Shown here: piece by piece, positions 43,188 through 52,488 of the stretch
Position numbering within the stretch: position 1 is the first letter of the stretch
Layout of the letters: each line of letters opens with the position of its first letter
Assembly: GCF_004331465.1 (NCBI RefSeq)
Contig: NZ_SJKB01000004.1
Coordinates: forward strand, 372,001-436,000
Source of the DNA: Kribbella pittospori
GTDB lineage: Bacteria > Actinomycetota > Actinomycetes > Propionibacteriales > Kribbellaceae
DNA length: 64,000 nt
Direction of reading: 5' to 3'
Made by a program: the position numbers and the translations under genes
The notes under the pieces: generated by a model
Databases searched by the model: none
Seen by the model: the letters and a program-made list of their open reading frames with translations, nothing else
Told to the model about the DNA's origin: nothing

Positions 43188-44012
43188 TCACTCGCTGACG
43201 CCGCGGCTCAGGAACACCGCAGCGATGAAGGTGCGGAACAGCCGCAGCGGATCGTCATTGCGCAGGGCAACGATCTTCTCGTCACGTCGCTCGACGCCGC
43301 GGAGTTCGCAGGCCAGTTCGGCCAGCGCGCGGTTGTGGTACCGGATGGTCAGCTCGGCCGGCAGCGTGATGGTCGGCAGCCGGAAGTCGGCCAACCGGTC
43401 CACTGCACGCTGCGCACCGTCCCGGATCAGCTCGCGGGCCGTGTCCGGATGCACGGACAGGGCGGCGTTGTGCGAGACCGACTCCTTGACGACGACGGAC
43501 TCGATGTCGGGGCAGAACGGCTGCGCCTCGTCGATCGTCACCCGGTCGCCCGAGATGAGGACGACGGGAACCCCATGGGCAAGCGCAACCAGTGCGTTGA
43601 CCCCGGCCTCGCCGGCGATCTCACCGTTGAGGCGTACTTCGGCGATCGCCCTGGGGTTGTACGTGTGGAAGAGCACCGACGACGTGGAGTTCGCCGACCC
43701 GTGGTACGAGATGAACAGGGCCGCGTCGAAGGAGTCGTCGAGGCCTTCCATCATGTACAGCGGCTTGTGCCGCCCGGACAGGTAGCCGGCACGGCCGTGC
43801 AACTCGTCCGGGCGGAGATTCTGCATCGTCGAATGTGAGTCGTTGACCAGAAACTCGGTCGCACCCGCGGCCAACGCGCCGTCGATCGCGGCGTTGACCT
43901 CCGCCTGCAACTGTCCGCGGTAGTACTCGTACTCCTGTGCGGGACCGCGGACCTGGCCCCAGTCGACGACCCCCGCCGTACCTTCCATGTCAGTCGACAG
44001 GAACACCTTCAA
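43188..44012 (-). CDS. M55-family D-aminopeptidase (DppA-like)
   Basis: A 274-residue zinc peptidase: FLSTDMEGTAGVVDW with the first metal Asp/Glu, VNDSHSTMQNL, LFISYHGSANS and AGEAGVNALVA, all as in DppA. It releases D-amino acids from peptides such as D-Ala-D-Ala, perhaps in wall recycling. The start appears to be TTG 44012 (TTGAAGGTG), since no other start precedes the conserved KVFLSTDMEG. It lies three bases after the aldo/keto reductase stop. Confidence 0.92.
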   Translation of the reverse strand: MKVFLSTDMEGTAGVVDWGQVRGPAQEYEYYRGQLQAEVNAAIDGALAAGATEFLVNDSHSTMQNLRPDELHGRAGYLSGRHKPLYMMEGLDDSFDAALFISYHGSANSTSSVLFHTYNPRAIAEVRLNGEIAGEAGVNALVALAHGVPVVLISGDRVTIDEAQPFCPDIESVVVKESVSHNAALSVHPDTARELIRDGAQRAVDRLADFRLPTITLPAELTIRYHNRALAELACELRGVERRDEKIVALRNDDPLRLFRTFIAAVFLSRGVSE

Positions 44013-44015
44013 GGG

Positions 44016-44840
44016 TCAGGACCACCACTTCTGACCGAGAGCCTCGTCGGTCTGGCCGGTGGTGTCGAGGGCGTCCAGCGCGGAGACGGCTTCGGCGTCG
44101 AGTTCGAAGTCGAAGACTGCGAAGTTCTCCTCGATGCGCTCGCGGTGGGTGGACTTCGGGATGACCGACAGCCCCTTCTGGACTGCCCACCTGATCAGGA
44201 CCTGTGCGGGGGTGTGGTCGGTGGCAGCCGCGATCCGCGCGACCACCGGGTCGCCGAGGTGCCGTCCGGTTCCCAGCGGGCTGTAGGCCTGGGCGACGAT
44301 CCCTGCGTCCTCGCAGGCTGCGACCAGGGCAGCGCGGTACTCGAACGGGCTGAACTGGATCTGGTTCACGGCCGGCTGGATCTGGCTCGTCTTCAGAAGC
44401 TCCTGGACCTCGGCCGCGCTGAAGTTCGAGATGCCGATGCCCTTGGTCAGGCCGGCTTCAACGGAGGCTTCCATGCCGGGCCAGGCCCACGTCGGTCCGC
44501 TCTGCGGCCAGTGGATCAGGTACATGTCGAGGTAGTCGGTGCCGAGCCGCTCCAGGCTCTTCTCCGCCTCGGCGCGCGGGTCCTTGTTGCCCGGGTAGAA
44601 CTTCGTGGTGAGGAAGATGTCCTCCCGCGGGATCCCGCTGCTGCGGATCGCCCGCCCCACACTCGCCTCGTTCCGGTACGCCTGAGCCGTGTCGATCAGC
44701 CGGTAGCCAATCTCGAGGGCCCACTCGACCGCCCGCTCCGTCTCCGGCCCGTCCGCCGCCTGCCAAACCCCCAGCCCAAGCACCGGAATAGCCCCACCGT
44801 TCGAGAGCCTCAGAGTCGCCTCAGCACTGTTAGCCGTCAT
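44016..44840 (-). CDS. Aldo/keto reductase
   Basis: A 274-residue NADPH-dependent reductase: GLGVWQA, the catalytic Asp/Tyr in LIDTAQAYRNE, Lys in FLTTKFYPGN, His in YLIHWPQSG, and the cofactor site VIPKSTHRERIEEN. This is close to the 2,5-diketogluconate reductase group. GAAGGAG precedes ATG 44840. It is upstream of and co-directional with the M55 gene. Confidence 0.93.
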   Translation of the reverse strand: MTANSAEATLRLSNGGAIPVLGLGVWQAADGPETERAVEWALEIGYRLIDTAQAYRNEASVGRAIRSSGIPREDIFLTTKFYPGNKDPRAEAEKSLERLGTDYLDMYLIHWPQSGPTWAWPGMEASVEAGLTKGIGISNFSAAEVQELLKTSQIQPAVNQIQFSPFEYRAALVAACEDAGIVAQAYSPLGTGRHLGDPVVARIAAATDHTPAQVLIRWAVQKGLSVIPKSTHRERIEENFAVFDFELDAEAVSALDALDTTGQTDEALGQKWWS

Positions 44841-44898
44841 GTACTCCTTCTACCACGCCCACAACTCGCGAGCACGACAGCAGTTGCCCCACGGACAC

Positions 44899-46878
44899 CT
44901 ACAGCTTGTGGGCGTGGCGGATGACGTCTACTACGTCGGACATCATGCCGGTCAGGTCGTAGTCCTTGGGGGTGTAGACAGCGGCTACTCCGGCGGAGCG
45001 GAGTTCTCGGGCGTCGGCGTCGGGGACGATGCCGCCGACAACGACCGGTACGTCGTCGAGGCCGGCCGCACGCAGTCCGGACACGACCGCGGGGACGAGC
45101 TCCATGTGGGAACCGGAGAGGATCGAGAGGCCGACGCAGTGAACGTCCTCGGCGACCGCGGCGGCGACGATCTGCTCAGGTGTGAGACGGATGCCCTGGT
45201 AGATGACCTCGAAGCCGACGTCGCGGGCGCGGACGGCGACCTGCTCGGCGCCGTTCGAGTGGCCGTCCAAGCCGGGCTTGCCGACCAGGAAACGCAGGCG
45301 CCCGCCGAGCTCCTCCGACGTGGCGGCGACCTTCTCGCGTACGGCGGCGATCGCCTCACCACCACCGGAGACGCCGACCGACCCGGTGACCCCGGTCGGA
45401 GCGCGGTACTCGCCGTACATCTCCCGCAGGACCCCTGCCCACTCCCCCGTGGTCACGCCCGCGCGGGCGCACTCGAGGGTGACGGGCATGAGGTTGTCCG
45501 TGGTCTTCGCAACCGCGCGCAGCTTGCCCAGCGCAGCCTCGACTGCTGCTCCGTCACGGCTAGCCCGCCACTCGCGCAAGGACGCCAGCGCCGCGCTCTC
45601 AGCAGCGGGATCAACAGTCTGGATGGCGGTGTTCAAGTCCGCGGTGAGCGGTGACGGCTCGGTGTTCTCGAACTTGTTCACCCCGACGACGACCTGCTCG
45701 CCGGACTCGATCCGCTGCCAGCGTTCGGCATGCGACGCGACCAGCGCCTGCTTCAGGTACCCGCTCTCCACCGCGGCGACCGCACCACCCATCGCCTGGA
45801 CGCGATCGATCTCCTCGCGAGCGCCATCGACCAACTCGGAGACCTTCGCCTCGATCACGTGTGATCCGTCGAAGATGTCGTCGTAGTCGAGCAGATCGGA
45901 TTCGTACGCCAGCACCTGCTGCATCCGCAGCGACCACTGCTGGTCCCACGGCCGCGGCAGCCCGAGCGCCTCGTTCCACGCCGGCAACTGGACCGCACGG
46001 GCGCGGGCGTTCTTCGACAGCGTGACTCCGAGCATCTCGAGCACGATCCGCTGCACGTTGTTCTCCGGCTGCGCCTCGGTCAGGCCGAGCGAGTTCACCT
46101 GAACGCCGTACCGCAACCGCCGTGCCTTCGCGTCCGTCACGCCGTACCGGTTCAGCGTCAGGTCGTCCCAGAGCCGGACGAACGCGCGCATCTTGCAGGT
46201 CTCCTCGATGAACCGCACCCCGGCGTTCACGAAGAACGAGATCCGCTGCACCACGTCGCCGAACCGCTCCGGCGGCACCTGGCCGGCGTCCCGAACACGA
46301 TCCAGTACGGCGATCGCCGTCGACAACGCGAACGCAAGCTCCTGCACCGGCGTCGCGCCGGCCTCCTGCAGGTGGTAGCTGCAGATGTTGATCGGATTCC
46401 ACTTCGGGATGTTGGCGACCGTGTACGCGATGACGTCGGTGGTCAGCCGCAGGGACGCGTCCGGCGGGAACGCGTAGGTGCCGCGGGACAGGTACTCCTT
46501 CACGATGTCGTTCTGCGTCGTCCCGGTCAGCTCATCGGGCAGTGCGCCCTGCTCCTGGGCCGCGACCTGATACAGCGCGAGCAACCACATCGCCGGCGCG
46601 TTGATGGTCATCGAGGTGTTCATCTGCGCGAGCGGGATCTGGTCGAACAGCGCCCGTACGTCGCCCAGGTGCGCGATCGGTACGCCGACCTTGCCCACCT
46701 CGCCCTTGGCCAGCGGATGATCCGCGTCGTACCCGGTCTGGGTCGGGAGGTCGAACGCGACCGACAGACCGGTCTGGCCCTTGGCCAGGTTCCGCCGGAA
46801 CAACGCGTTCGACTCGGCAGCGGACGAGTGGCCCGCGTACGTCCGCATCACCCACGGTCGATCCTTCTCGGTCGCCAT
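44899..46878 (-). CDS. meaA: Acyl-CoA mutase of the MeaA/ethylmalonyl-CoA mutase group
   Basis: A 659-residue B12-dependent mutase with both parts on one chain. The N-terminal barrel has WVMRTYAGHSSAAESN, FDLPTQTGYDAD and NTSMTINAPAMWLLALYQVAAQEQG; the C-terminal cobalamin domain has the DXHXXG motif in GLDGHSNGAEQ. The single-chain form and residues around YAGHS fit MeaA rather than MutA/MutB. It takes part in the ethylmalonyl-CoA route of C2 assimilation or in polyketide precursor supply. The cobalamin adenosyltransferase at 53299-53883 could supply its cofactor. No riboswitch is seen upstream. Confidence 0.9.
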   Translation of the reverse strand: MATEKDRPWVMRTYAGHSSAAESNALFRRNLAKGQTGLSVAFDLPTQTGYDADHPLAKGEVGKVGVPIAHLGDVRALFDQIPLAQMNTSMTINAPAMWLLALYQVAAQEQGALPDELTGTTQNDIVKEYLSRGTYAFPPDASLRLTTDVIAYTVANIPKWNPINICSYHLQEAGATPVQELAFALSTAIAVLDRVRDAGQVPPERFGDVVQRISFFVNAGVRFIEETCKMRAFVRLWDDLTLNRYGVTDAKARRLRYGVQVNSLGLTEAQPENNVQRIVLEMLGVTLSKNARARAVQLPAWNEALGLPRPWDQQWSLRMQQVLAYESDLLDYDDIFDGSHVIEAKVSELVDGAREEIDRVQAMGGAVAAVESGYLKQALVASHAERWQRIESGEQVVVGVNKFENTEPSPLTADLNTAIQTVDPAAESAALASLREWRASRDGAAVEAALGKLRAVAKTTDNLMPVTLECARAGVTTGEWAGVLREMYGEYRAPTGVTGSVGVSGGGEAIAAVREKVAATSEELGGRLRFLVGKPGLDGHSNGAEQVAVRARDVGFEVIYQGIRLTPEQIVAAAVAEDVHCVGLSILSGSHMELVPAVVSGLRAAGLDDVPVVVGGIVPDADARELRSAGVAAVYTPKDYDLTGMMSDVVDVIRHAHKL

Positions 46879-46953
46879 GTACCCGAGAGTAGGACTCTGT
46901 TCCCTTGTGAGTCGCGACCTCGTGACCGGTGTCACCAGGGGATTGGGTCACAT

Positions 46954-47268
46954 TCACGCGCCGACGGGAAGCGGGCTCCGCTCGACCCGCAGGACCCGGT
47001 GCAGCCGGGTGACGGCGAGGATCCGGATGACCGAGGGCATCGGGTGCCACAGGACGAGCTGCCGCCCGAGCGACTGCGTCCGGCGGTGGGTGGCGACGAG
47101 CAGGCCGAGACCGGTGGCGTCGACGGCGTCCACCCGTTCGAGGTCGACGATGACGTCGCCCACGCAGGTGTCGATGACGGTGTTCAGGGTCTGCCGGACG
47201 TCGCCGACGGTGCGGACGTCCAGGATGCCGGTCAGTTGTACGACGTTGTTCGGGGTCGGTGCGAGCAT
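46954..47268 (-). CDS. STAS-domain anti-sigma factor antagonist
   Basis: A 104-residue STAS protein: VVQLTGILDVRTVGDVRQTLN, VIVDLERVDAVDATGLGLLVATHRR. The phospho-acceptor region normally DSSG reads DATG here, so Thr would take the role of Ser. GGAGGG is 8 nt before ATG 47268. No anti-sigma kinase or phosphatase is adjacent. It may belong to a remote general stress module. Confidence 0.85.
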   Translation of the reverse strand: MLAPTPNNVVQLTGILDVRTVGDVRQTLNTVIDTCVGDVIVDLERVDAVDATGLGLLVATHRRTQSLGRQLVLWHPMPSVIRILAVTRLHRVLRVERSPLPVGA

Positions 47269-47402
47269 GTCCGTGCCCTCCGCTCTTCCGGCGGCCCCCG
47301 AGTCATCGGCCGCGTGGCAGCGTGTCCAGCTGTGTGATCGTAAAGACTCCCCGGAGACACGGAAGGTTGCCAAGACCTCGCGACCTTTTATTTCGCGAGA
47401 CA

Positions 47403-47735
47403 ATGGTGTCCGTGTTCGGTGAGGAGTACTTCGTCTTTCCGGTCGTGGCCATCGCCCTGGCCGGGCTGATGGTACTGCTTTGCCGCTGGGCTTTCTCGAA
47501 GGCCAAGGGCGGGTCGCTGGTTCGGCGGGTCGATTCCCGTCCCGCCGAGCGGGACGCGTTCGGGCTGCTGATCGACGTCCGGACCGTGCGGACCTACAAC
47601 GAGGCGCGGATCAAGGTGTCGATGCTGAAGGACTTCGGTATCAAGGCGACCGCGGCCCGGACCAAGGAGGGCTGGACCGTCTACGTGTGGCCGAACGACG
47701 AGGCCGCCGCCCGCGGGCTGCTCGACACCCACTGA
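47403..47735 (+). CDS. Small single-pass membrane protein
   Basis: A 110-residue protein with one N-terminal transmembrane helix (FPVVAIALAGLMVLLCRWAF) and a soluble tail that includes LLIDVRTVRTYNEARIKVSMLKDFGIKAT and WTVYVWPNDEAAARGLL. The tail has a ferredoxin-like or SPOR-like strand-helix pattern and resembles a conserved actinobacterial family of unknown function. ATG 47403; a GTG three bases later is possible. Confidence 0.72.
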   Translation: MVSVFGEEYFVFPVVAIALAGLMVLLCRWAFSKAKGGSLVRRVDSRPAERDAFGLLIDVRTVRTYNEARIKVSMLKDFGIKATAARTKEGWTVYVWPNDEAAARGLLDTH

Positions 47736-47887
47736 TCTTTCTCCCGCACGCGTGTCCTCCGGAGAGCGCTCTCGCGCGTCTAGCCGCCGGGGTCAGGAGA
47801 TCGAGGCGGGGTCGCGAGAAGGGGTCTGGGGACATCGGGCAAGAAGTGGGTGAGCCGACCGGCAGCACAGCAGACGCGAGGAGTTCG

Positions 47888-48517
47888 ATGACGCCCGACG
47901 TGGCTCTGGCCACCCTTGCGTTCCCCGGTCGGCTGCCGGCTGCCGCCGTACCCGCGGAAGCAGACGAGGACGGGCGGCTGCTGGAGGCGTCGGTGCGGGA
48001 GCCGGACCGGTTCACGCCGATCTTCGACAAGTACTTCCCACAGGTGCACGGGTACGTCGCCCGCCGGCTCGGCGCGGATGTCGCGGACGACCTGGCGGCG
48101 GAGACGTTCCTGATCGCGTTCCGGCAGCGGGACCGGTTCGACCGGCGCAGCGGGGTGGTGCGGGCGTGGTTGTACGGCATCGCGACCAACCTGATCCGAC
48201 GGCACCGGCGGGACGAGGTCCGCGCGTGGCGGGCGCTGGCGAAACTCCCACCACCCCTTCCGGTGACCGGAGCCGAGGAGCGGATCGCCGCGCAGGTCAC
48301 CGCTCAAAGCACGAGACGCGAACTGGCCGCCGCCCTGGCGAAGGTCTCGGCCAAGGACCGCGAGGTACTGCTGCTCGTCGCCCTGGGCCAACTCACGTAC
48401 GACGAGGTGGCCGCGGCGCTCGGGATCGCGTACGGCACGGTCTGCTCCCGTCTGTCCCGGGCCCGCCGGATCGTCCGGGAATCACTCGGCCACAACCCCA
48501 CGGGAGGTGACGCCTGA
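47888..48517 (+). CDS. ECF-type RNA polymerase sigma factor
   Basis: A 209-residue sigma factor: region 2 FTPIFDKYFPQVHGYVARRLGADVADDLAAETFLIAF and region 4 LAKVSAKDREVLLLVALGQLTYDEVAAALGIAYGTV. GAGGAG precedes ATG 47888. The downstream membrane protein overlaps by one base (TGATGA), and sigma/CU044_5270 pairs like this are common in actinobacteria. The pair likely acts as sigma factor and membrane regulator. Confidence 0.9.
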   Translation: MTPDVALATLAFPGRLPAAAVPAEADEDGRLLEASVREPDRFTPIFDKYFPQVHGYVARRLGADVADDLAAETFLIAFRQRDRFDRRSGVVRAWLYGIATNLIRRHRRDEVRAWRALAKLPPPLPVTGAEERIAAQVTAQSTRRELAAALAKVSAKDREVLLLVALGQLTYDEVAAALGIAYGTVCSRLSRARRIVRESLGHNPTGGDA

Positions 48518-49641
48518 TGAACGAGCTCGACTCCGTCCGCAAGGCGTTCCCCTCGGCTGATGCCCCTTCCCCGGAAGCGACCGCCGTCGCACGCCAGCAA
48601 CTCGACGGCTTGATCCGCGAGCAGCGCGGACCCAGCCGGTGGTTGGTGGTTGCGCGGGCCGGTTGGGTGGGAACTGCTGTGACTGCCGCGACGGCAGTGG
48701 TTGCTGTGGTCGGGCTCGGTGTCCCGTTGGTGCGTGGCACCGGGGGCGGGAGTGACGTCGGAGTGGCGCCCGCAACGGTGACTCCGACGACCCCTCGGCT
48801 CGCCACCGCCAGTCAGGTGCTGATCGCGGCCGCGGTGCAGCAGGAGAAGAACGAGAAGCTGTCCGGGAAGTTCTTCCGGGTGCGCAGCCTGCAGGTGGGG
48901 CCGACCGTCCGCGTGGGACAGCCGAAGTACACGGTGCAGGGGCGGTCGATCATCGAGAGCTGGATGCCGATGAAGCCCGGGGTCGAGTCGTGGTTCGGCT
49001 GGGCGGGGCTCGGCTACGGCCCGGCGACGGCGACCGACGTAGCCAAGTGGCGCGCCCAAGGATCACCGAAGACCTGGCAAGTGCCGGGCGACCGCGATCC
49101 GCTGAGCAGCCGGGCCATGGCGCCCGTCATCCACGAGATGTCGTTCCGGGACGTTCCTCCTGGCTACTTCCTGACCGGAACCACGCCGCTCAGCGCCCAG
49201 CAGATCGCGGTGCTGCCGACCGATCCGGCACTCCTCCGCGCCTACCTCGTCACAGCGGCCGACCCGCTACCGACGCCCTCCGATCGTGACTACGCCGTGT
49301 TCGCTGCTGCCGGCCAGCTCCTGTTCGAAACCCCGTCGCCACCGAAGCTGCGCGGCGCCGCCCTCCGCGTGCTGGCCGCACTTGCGGGGACACGCATTCG
49401 CACCGGAGTCAAGGACCCGATCGGCCGAGTCGGGACGGAGATCACCATCGACCTGCCGAAGGCCATCCCCAGCGGCTCCACCACGACTCTGGCGCGCGGC
49501 CGCAGCGTCTACATCATCGACGCCACCACCGGCCGGCTGCTCAGCTCGACGATCGAGGGCCTGAAGGGCGGCTCCACCGTCGTGCTCGAGTCCGGCTGGA
49601 CCGACCAGAGTCCGAAGCCCCCTTCGCCGACCGTCCGTTGA
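48517..49641 (+). CDS. CU044_5270-family membrane protein (putative sigma partner)
   Basis: A 374-residue protein with a cytoplasmic N-terminus of about 40 residues (ELDSVRKAFPSADAPSPEATA), one transmembrane helix (about 49-72, VGTAVTAATAVVAVVGLGVPL) and a large outer domain. That plan and its coupling to the ECF gene mark it as a CU044_5270 protein. The N-terminal part may bind the sigma factor, but no zinc anti-sigma motif is present. Confidence 0.82.
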   Translation: MNELDSVRKAFPSADAPSPEATAVARQQLDGLIREQRGPSRWLVVARAGWVGTAVTAATAVVAVVGLGVPLVRGTGGGSDVGVAPATVTPTTPRLATASQVLIAAAVQQEKNEKLSGKFFRVRSLQVGPTVRVGQPKYTVQGRSIIESWMPMKPGVESWFGWAGLGYGPATATDVAKWRAQGSPKTWQVPGDRDPLSSRAMAPVIHEMSFRDVPPGYFLTGTTPLSAQQIAVLPTDPALLRAYLVTAADPLPTPSDRDYAVFAAAGQLLFETPSPPKLRGAALRVLAALAGTRIRTGVKDPIGRVGTEITIDLPKAIPSGSTTTLARGRSVYIIDATTGRLLSSTIEGLKGGSTVVLESGWTDQSPKPPSPTVR

Positions 49642-49761
49642 CCGGTCTGTACCGCTGGCCACTGCATGGTCACGGAACGTATTCGTCGTAACGCCGAGTG
49701 CCACCACAACGATGAGGCAGGCACTGCCCGTGAGGCATCGAATACTGGAAGGGACTTCCTC

Positions 49762-50709
49762 TTGAAGAGAATGCGACGTGCTGCGCTGGCTATCGCCGGG
49801 GTGGGCCTGCTCGCCGCCGCTGCGGTTCCGGCAACCGCCGCCACGCCGAAACCCGACAACTACCGAGCCACCGGCAAGTCGGCCGGCAAGCTCCCGACCA
49901 CCAAGGCACAGGCCGCCACGGCAGCCTGCGGCATGGGGGTCGGAGCGGTGAACGCCGTCGGTACCGCCGGCGGCTACGACATCACCGCCACCCGGCCGCC
50001 GTCGGTTCTGCCGCTGGAGACCTTCAAGCTCTTCAACGTCCGGGCCAGCACCACCTGGTACTTCACCGACGGCGCCCAGCAGGACTACTACTCCAGCCTG
50101 ATCCTGCAGGGCTCCAACCTGTACGGCTCGATCGTCAGCTACAACGACGTCGCGCCGGACCCGGACCTGGCCACCGTCAAGCTGGGCACCGGCTGGACCA
50201 GCTTCCGGGCGATCGCGAGCTCCAACTACGTCCTGGGCGCCGCGCCGCACTCGTTCCTGTACGGGCTGCACTCCAACGGCTCCCTGTACCGGTACACGGT
50301 GGGCGAGACGGTCCGCGCCTTCGGCTCGGCACCGGGCTTCGGCACGGTCAAGGCGATGACGCTGATCGCCGAGACGGCGTCGTACGACACACTGCTCGTC
50401 TCGCTGACCGGCGGTTCGCTCTACACCGTGCGGGTGCCGGTCACCAACCCGATGAAGCCGATCGTGAAGAAGGTCCGCAGCACCGGGTTCGCGGCGTACG
50501 AGTCGCTGATCGCACAGCGCTGCGGCGCGGCGAGCACGCTGCTGTCGGCGTTCGACAACGACACCAAGACGGTGACCGTGTACGCCGTCAGCCGGGCCAC
50601 CGGCGAGTCGACCGTCATCAACAACTACGGCAGCGCGCCGGCCACCTTCGGCGGTACGGCGAGCTTCCTCCTGACCGGCGACGCGGGTCCGCAACTCGTC
50701 GGCGAGTGA
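49762..50709 (+). CDS. Secreted hypothetical protein, probable beta-propeller
   Basis: A 315-residue exported protein. The signal peptide (basic KRMRR then hydrophobic, ending ATA at about 27) is followed by repeated YD/SL..LYG strands (LYGSIVSYNDV, SFLYGLHSNGSLYRYTVGET, SGTGLYTVRV-like) that suggest a tachylectin-type propeller. TTG 49762 was chosen because GGAAGGGA lies 7 bases before it; ATG 49771 is the alternative. Function unknown. It is followed by the palindromic element at 50732. Confidence 0.7.
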   Translation: MKRMRRAALAIAGVGLLAAAAVPATAATPKPDNYRATGKSAGKLPTTKAQAATAACGMGVGAVNAVGTAGGYDITATRPPSVLPLETFKLFNVRASTTWYFTDGAQQDYYSSLILQGSNLYGSIVSYNDVAPDPDLATVKLGTGWTSFRAIASSNYVLGAAPHSFLYGLHSNGSLYRYTVGETVRAFGSAPGFGTVKAMTLIAETASYDTLLVSLTGGSLYTVRVPVTNPMKPIVKKVRSTGFAAYESLIAQRCGAASTLLSAFDNDTKTVTVYAVSRATGESTVINNYGSAPATFGGTASFLLTGDAGPQLVGE

Positions 50710-50731
50710 AGTGGGGGTTGCTGGCGGCGTC

Positions 50732-50809
50732 TAGGTCGTGTCTGGTGATCCCACGCCGTAGCGAGCAGGTGCTCGGTGCGGTAGGCGGGGGATTACCAGA
50801 CACGGCCTA
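50732..50809. mobile_element. MITE-like 78-bp palindrome with TAGG...CCTA ends
   Basis: A near-complete hairpin. The outer arms TAGGTCGTGTCTGGTGATC (50732-50750) and its complement at 50791-50809 match at 17 of 19 places; the next bases CCCACGCC and GGCGGGGG pair with one mismatch; the centre holds CGAGCA, GG, TGCTCG. The ends could give a TA or CTA target duplication. The GTCGTGTCTGG arms look like terminal repeats of an insertion sequence. No transposase is present. Confidence 0.6.
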
Positions 50810-50819
50810 AGGTCGTTGT

Positions 50820-52472
50820 ATGGGGATTCTGCTGGAGCTGGATCTGACCCGGGGTGTACTCGAGACGCCGCCTGCTTCGCCGGTGGCCGCGTTCCGCGCG
50901 CGGCATCTGCCGACACTGCGTGAGCTGGTGGCGGCGTTGCGGAAGGGCGCGCGGGACGACGAAGTCGTCGGCCTGGTCGCGCACCTGGGCGGGCATCGGT
51001 TGTCGCTCGCCCAGGTGCAGGACCTGCGCGAGGCGGTCGCCGACTTCCGGACGTCGGGCAAGACCGCCTTCGCCTGGACGGAGTCGTTCGGCGAGGCCGG
51101 CGGCGGGACCGTCCCGTACTACCTGGCGACCGCGTTCGACGAGATCTGGGTGCAGCCGTCCGGTGAGCTCGGCATCACCGGGGTCTCCGTGGGGGCGATC
51201 TTCGTCCGCGGGGCGCTGGACAAGGCCGGAGTGATCCCGCAGTTCGGCAAGCGGCGTGAGTACAAGACCGCCGCTGACACCTTCACCGAGAAGGAGATGA
51301 CCGGTCCGGCGCGGGAGATGGCGTCCCGGCTGGCCGAGTCCGCGTTCGAGCAGATCGTCGAGGGCATCGCCGTACGACGACGGCTGGACACCGCTCGCGT
51401 GCGGGAGCTCGTGAACACCGCACCACTGTCCGGACAGGCCGGACTGGACGCCGGACTGGTGGACCGCCTCGGCTACAGATCCGATGTGTACGACGCCCTG
51501 GAGAAGGGTCTCGGCGAAAGCACCAGACTGCTCGCCGAGCGGTACATCCGCCGCGGTCCGCGCACGCTGGAGGAGCTCCGCAAGGTCCTCCCCTGGCCGC
51601 AGAAGCCGATGGTGGCTGTCGTCCGCGTCTCCGGCGGCATCAACGTCGGCCGCAACTCCAGCAGCCCGCTCGGTGGGCCCAGCTCAGGGTCCGACACGGT
51701 CGGCGCCGCGCTGCGTGCCGTGGCCGAAGAGGACAAGGTCAGGGCAGTCATCCTCCGGGTCGACAGCCCGGGCGGCTCGTACGTCGCCTCGGACGCGATC
51801 CGCAACGAGGTACTGCGGCTGCGGTCCACCGGGAAGCCCGTCATCGCGTCGATGGGCACAGTGGCTGCGTCTGGCGGGTACTTCGTCGCGATGCCGGCCG
51901 ACGTGATCGTCGCGCAGCCCGGCACGATCACCGGATCGATCGGCGTACTGACCGGCAAGGGCGTCGTACGGGACGCACTGGGCCGGATCGGGATCACGCA
52001 GGAGGCCGTGTCGGAGGGTGAGAACGCGCGGATGTACTCCGCGCAGGAAGAGTTCACCGACGAGCAGTGGGCGCGCTTGGAGGAGACGCTCGACCGCATC
52101 TACAAGGACTTCGTCGCCAAGGCCGCACTGGACCGCGGTCTGCCCGAGGAGCAGCTGGAGTCCCTGGCCCGGGGCCGGGTCTGGACCGGCGCCGACGCTC
52201 ACGACCGCAAACTGGTCGACGAGCTCGGTGGCTTCCAGCACGCACTCACGCTGGCCTGCGACCGAGCCGGTCTGGACCGCGACGAGGTCGCCCTGGCGAC
52301 AGTCCCGCATCGCAACCTGCTGGAACGCCTCCGCCCGCCGACAACCACAGACGACCTCGCTGTGACCATGCAACCACTCACCCTCGACGGCCTGACCACG
52401 AGCCTCTACAGCGCCCTGGGCCTACCACCCGCCGGCCTGCTCCGGATGCCGCTCAACTGGCAGCTGGGGTAA
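50820..52472 (+). CDS. sppA: Signal peptide peptidase SppA, 67K type
   Basis: A 550-residue tandem S49 protease. The catalytic Lys149 (REYKTAADTFTEKEM) lies in the first half and the nucleophile Ser351 (VAASGGYFVAMPAD) in the second, as in E. coli SppA; VDSPGGSY and GSIGVLTGK are also present. There is no N-terminal membrane anchor, so it is probably cytoplasmic or loosely membrane-bound. ATG 50820 follows the palindromic element directly; TAAGGT (50808-50813), part of the element end, lies six bases before it. Confidence 0.9.
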   Translation: MGILLELDLTRGVLETPPASPVAAFRARHLPTLRELVAALRKGARDDEVVGLVAHLGGHRLSLAQVQDLREAVADFRTSGKTAFAWTESFGEAGGGTVPYYLATAFDEIWVQPSGELGITGVSVGAIFVRGALDKAGVIPQFGKRREYKTAADTFTEKEMTGPAREMASRLAESAFEQIVEGIAVRRRLDTARVRELVNTAPLSGQAGLDAGLVDRLGYRSDVYDALEKGLGESTRLLAERYIRRGPRTLEELRKVLPWPQKPMVAVVRVSGGINVGRNSSSPLGGPSSGSDTVGAALRAVAEEDKVRAVILRVDSPGGSYVASDAIRNEVLRLRSTGKPVIASMGTVAASGGYFVAMPADVIVAQPGTITGSIGVLTGKGVVRDALGRIGITQEAVSEGENARMYSAQEEFTDEQWARLEETLDRIYKDFVAKAALDRGLPEEQLESLARGRVWTGADAHDRKLVDELGGFQHALTLACDRAGLDRDEVALATVPHRNLLERLRPPTTTDDLAVTMQPLTLDGLTTSLYSALGLPPAGLLRMPLNWQLG

Positions 52473-52488
52473 GCGACTCGCCGCTGGT

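Noticed and set aside
46879..46953. Cobalamin riboswitch upstream of the mutase
   Set aside because: The 75-base gap is too short and shows no B12-box-like sequence.
50732..50809. Rho-independent terminator for the secreted protein gene
   Set aside because: The stem is far longer than usual, there is no U-run, and the ends resemble terminal inverted repeats.
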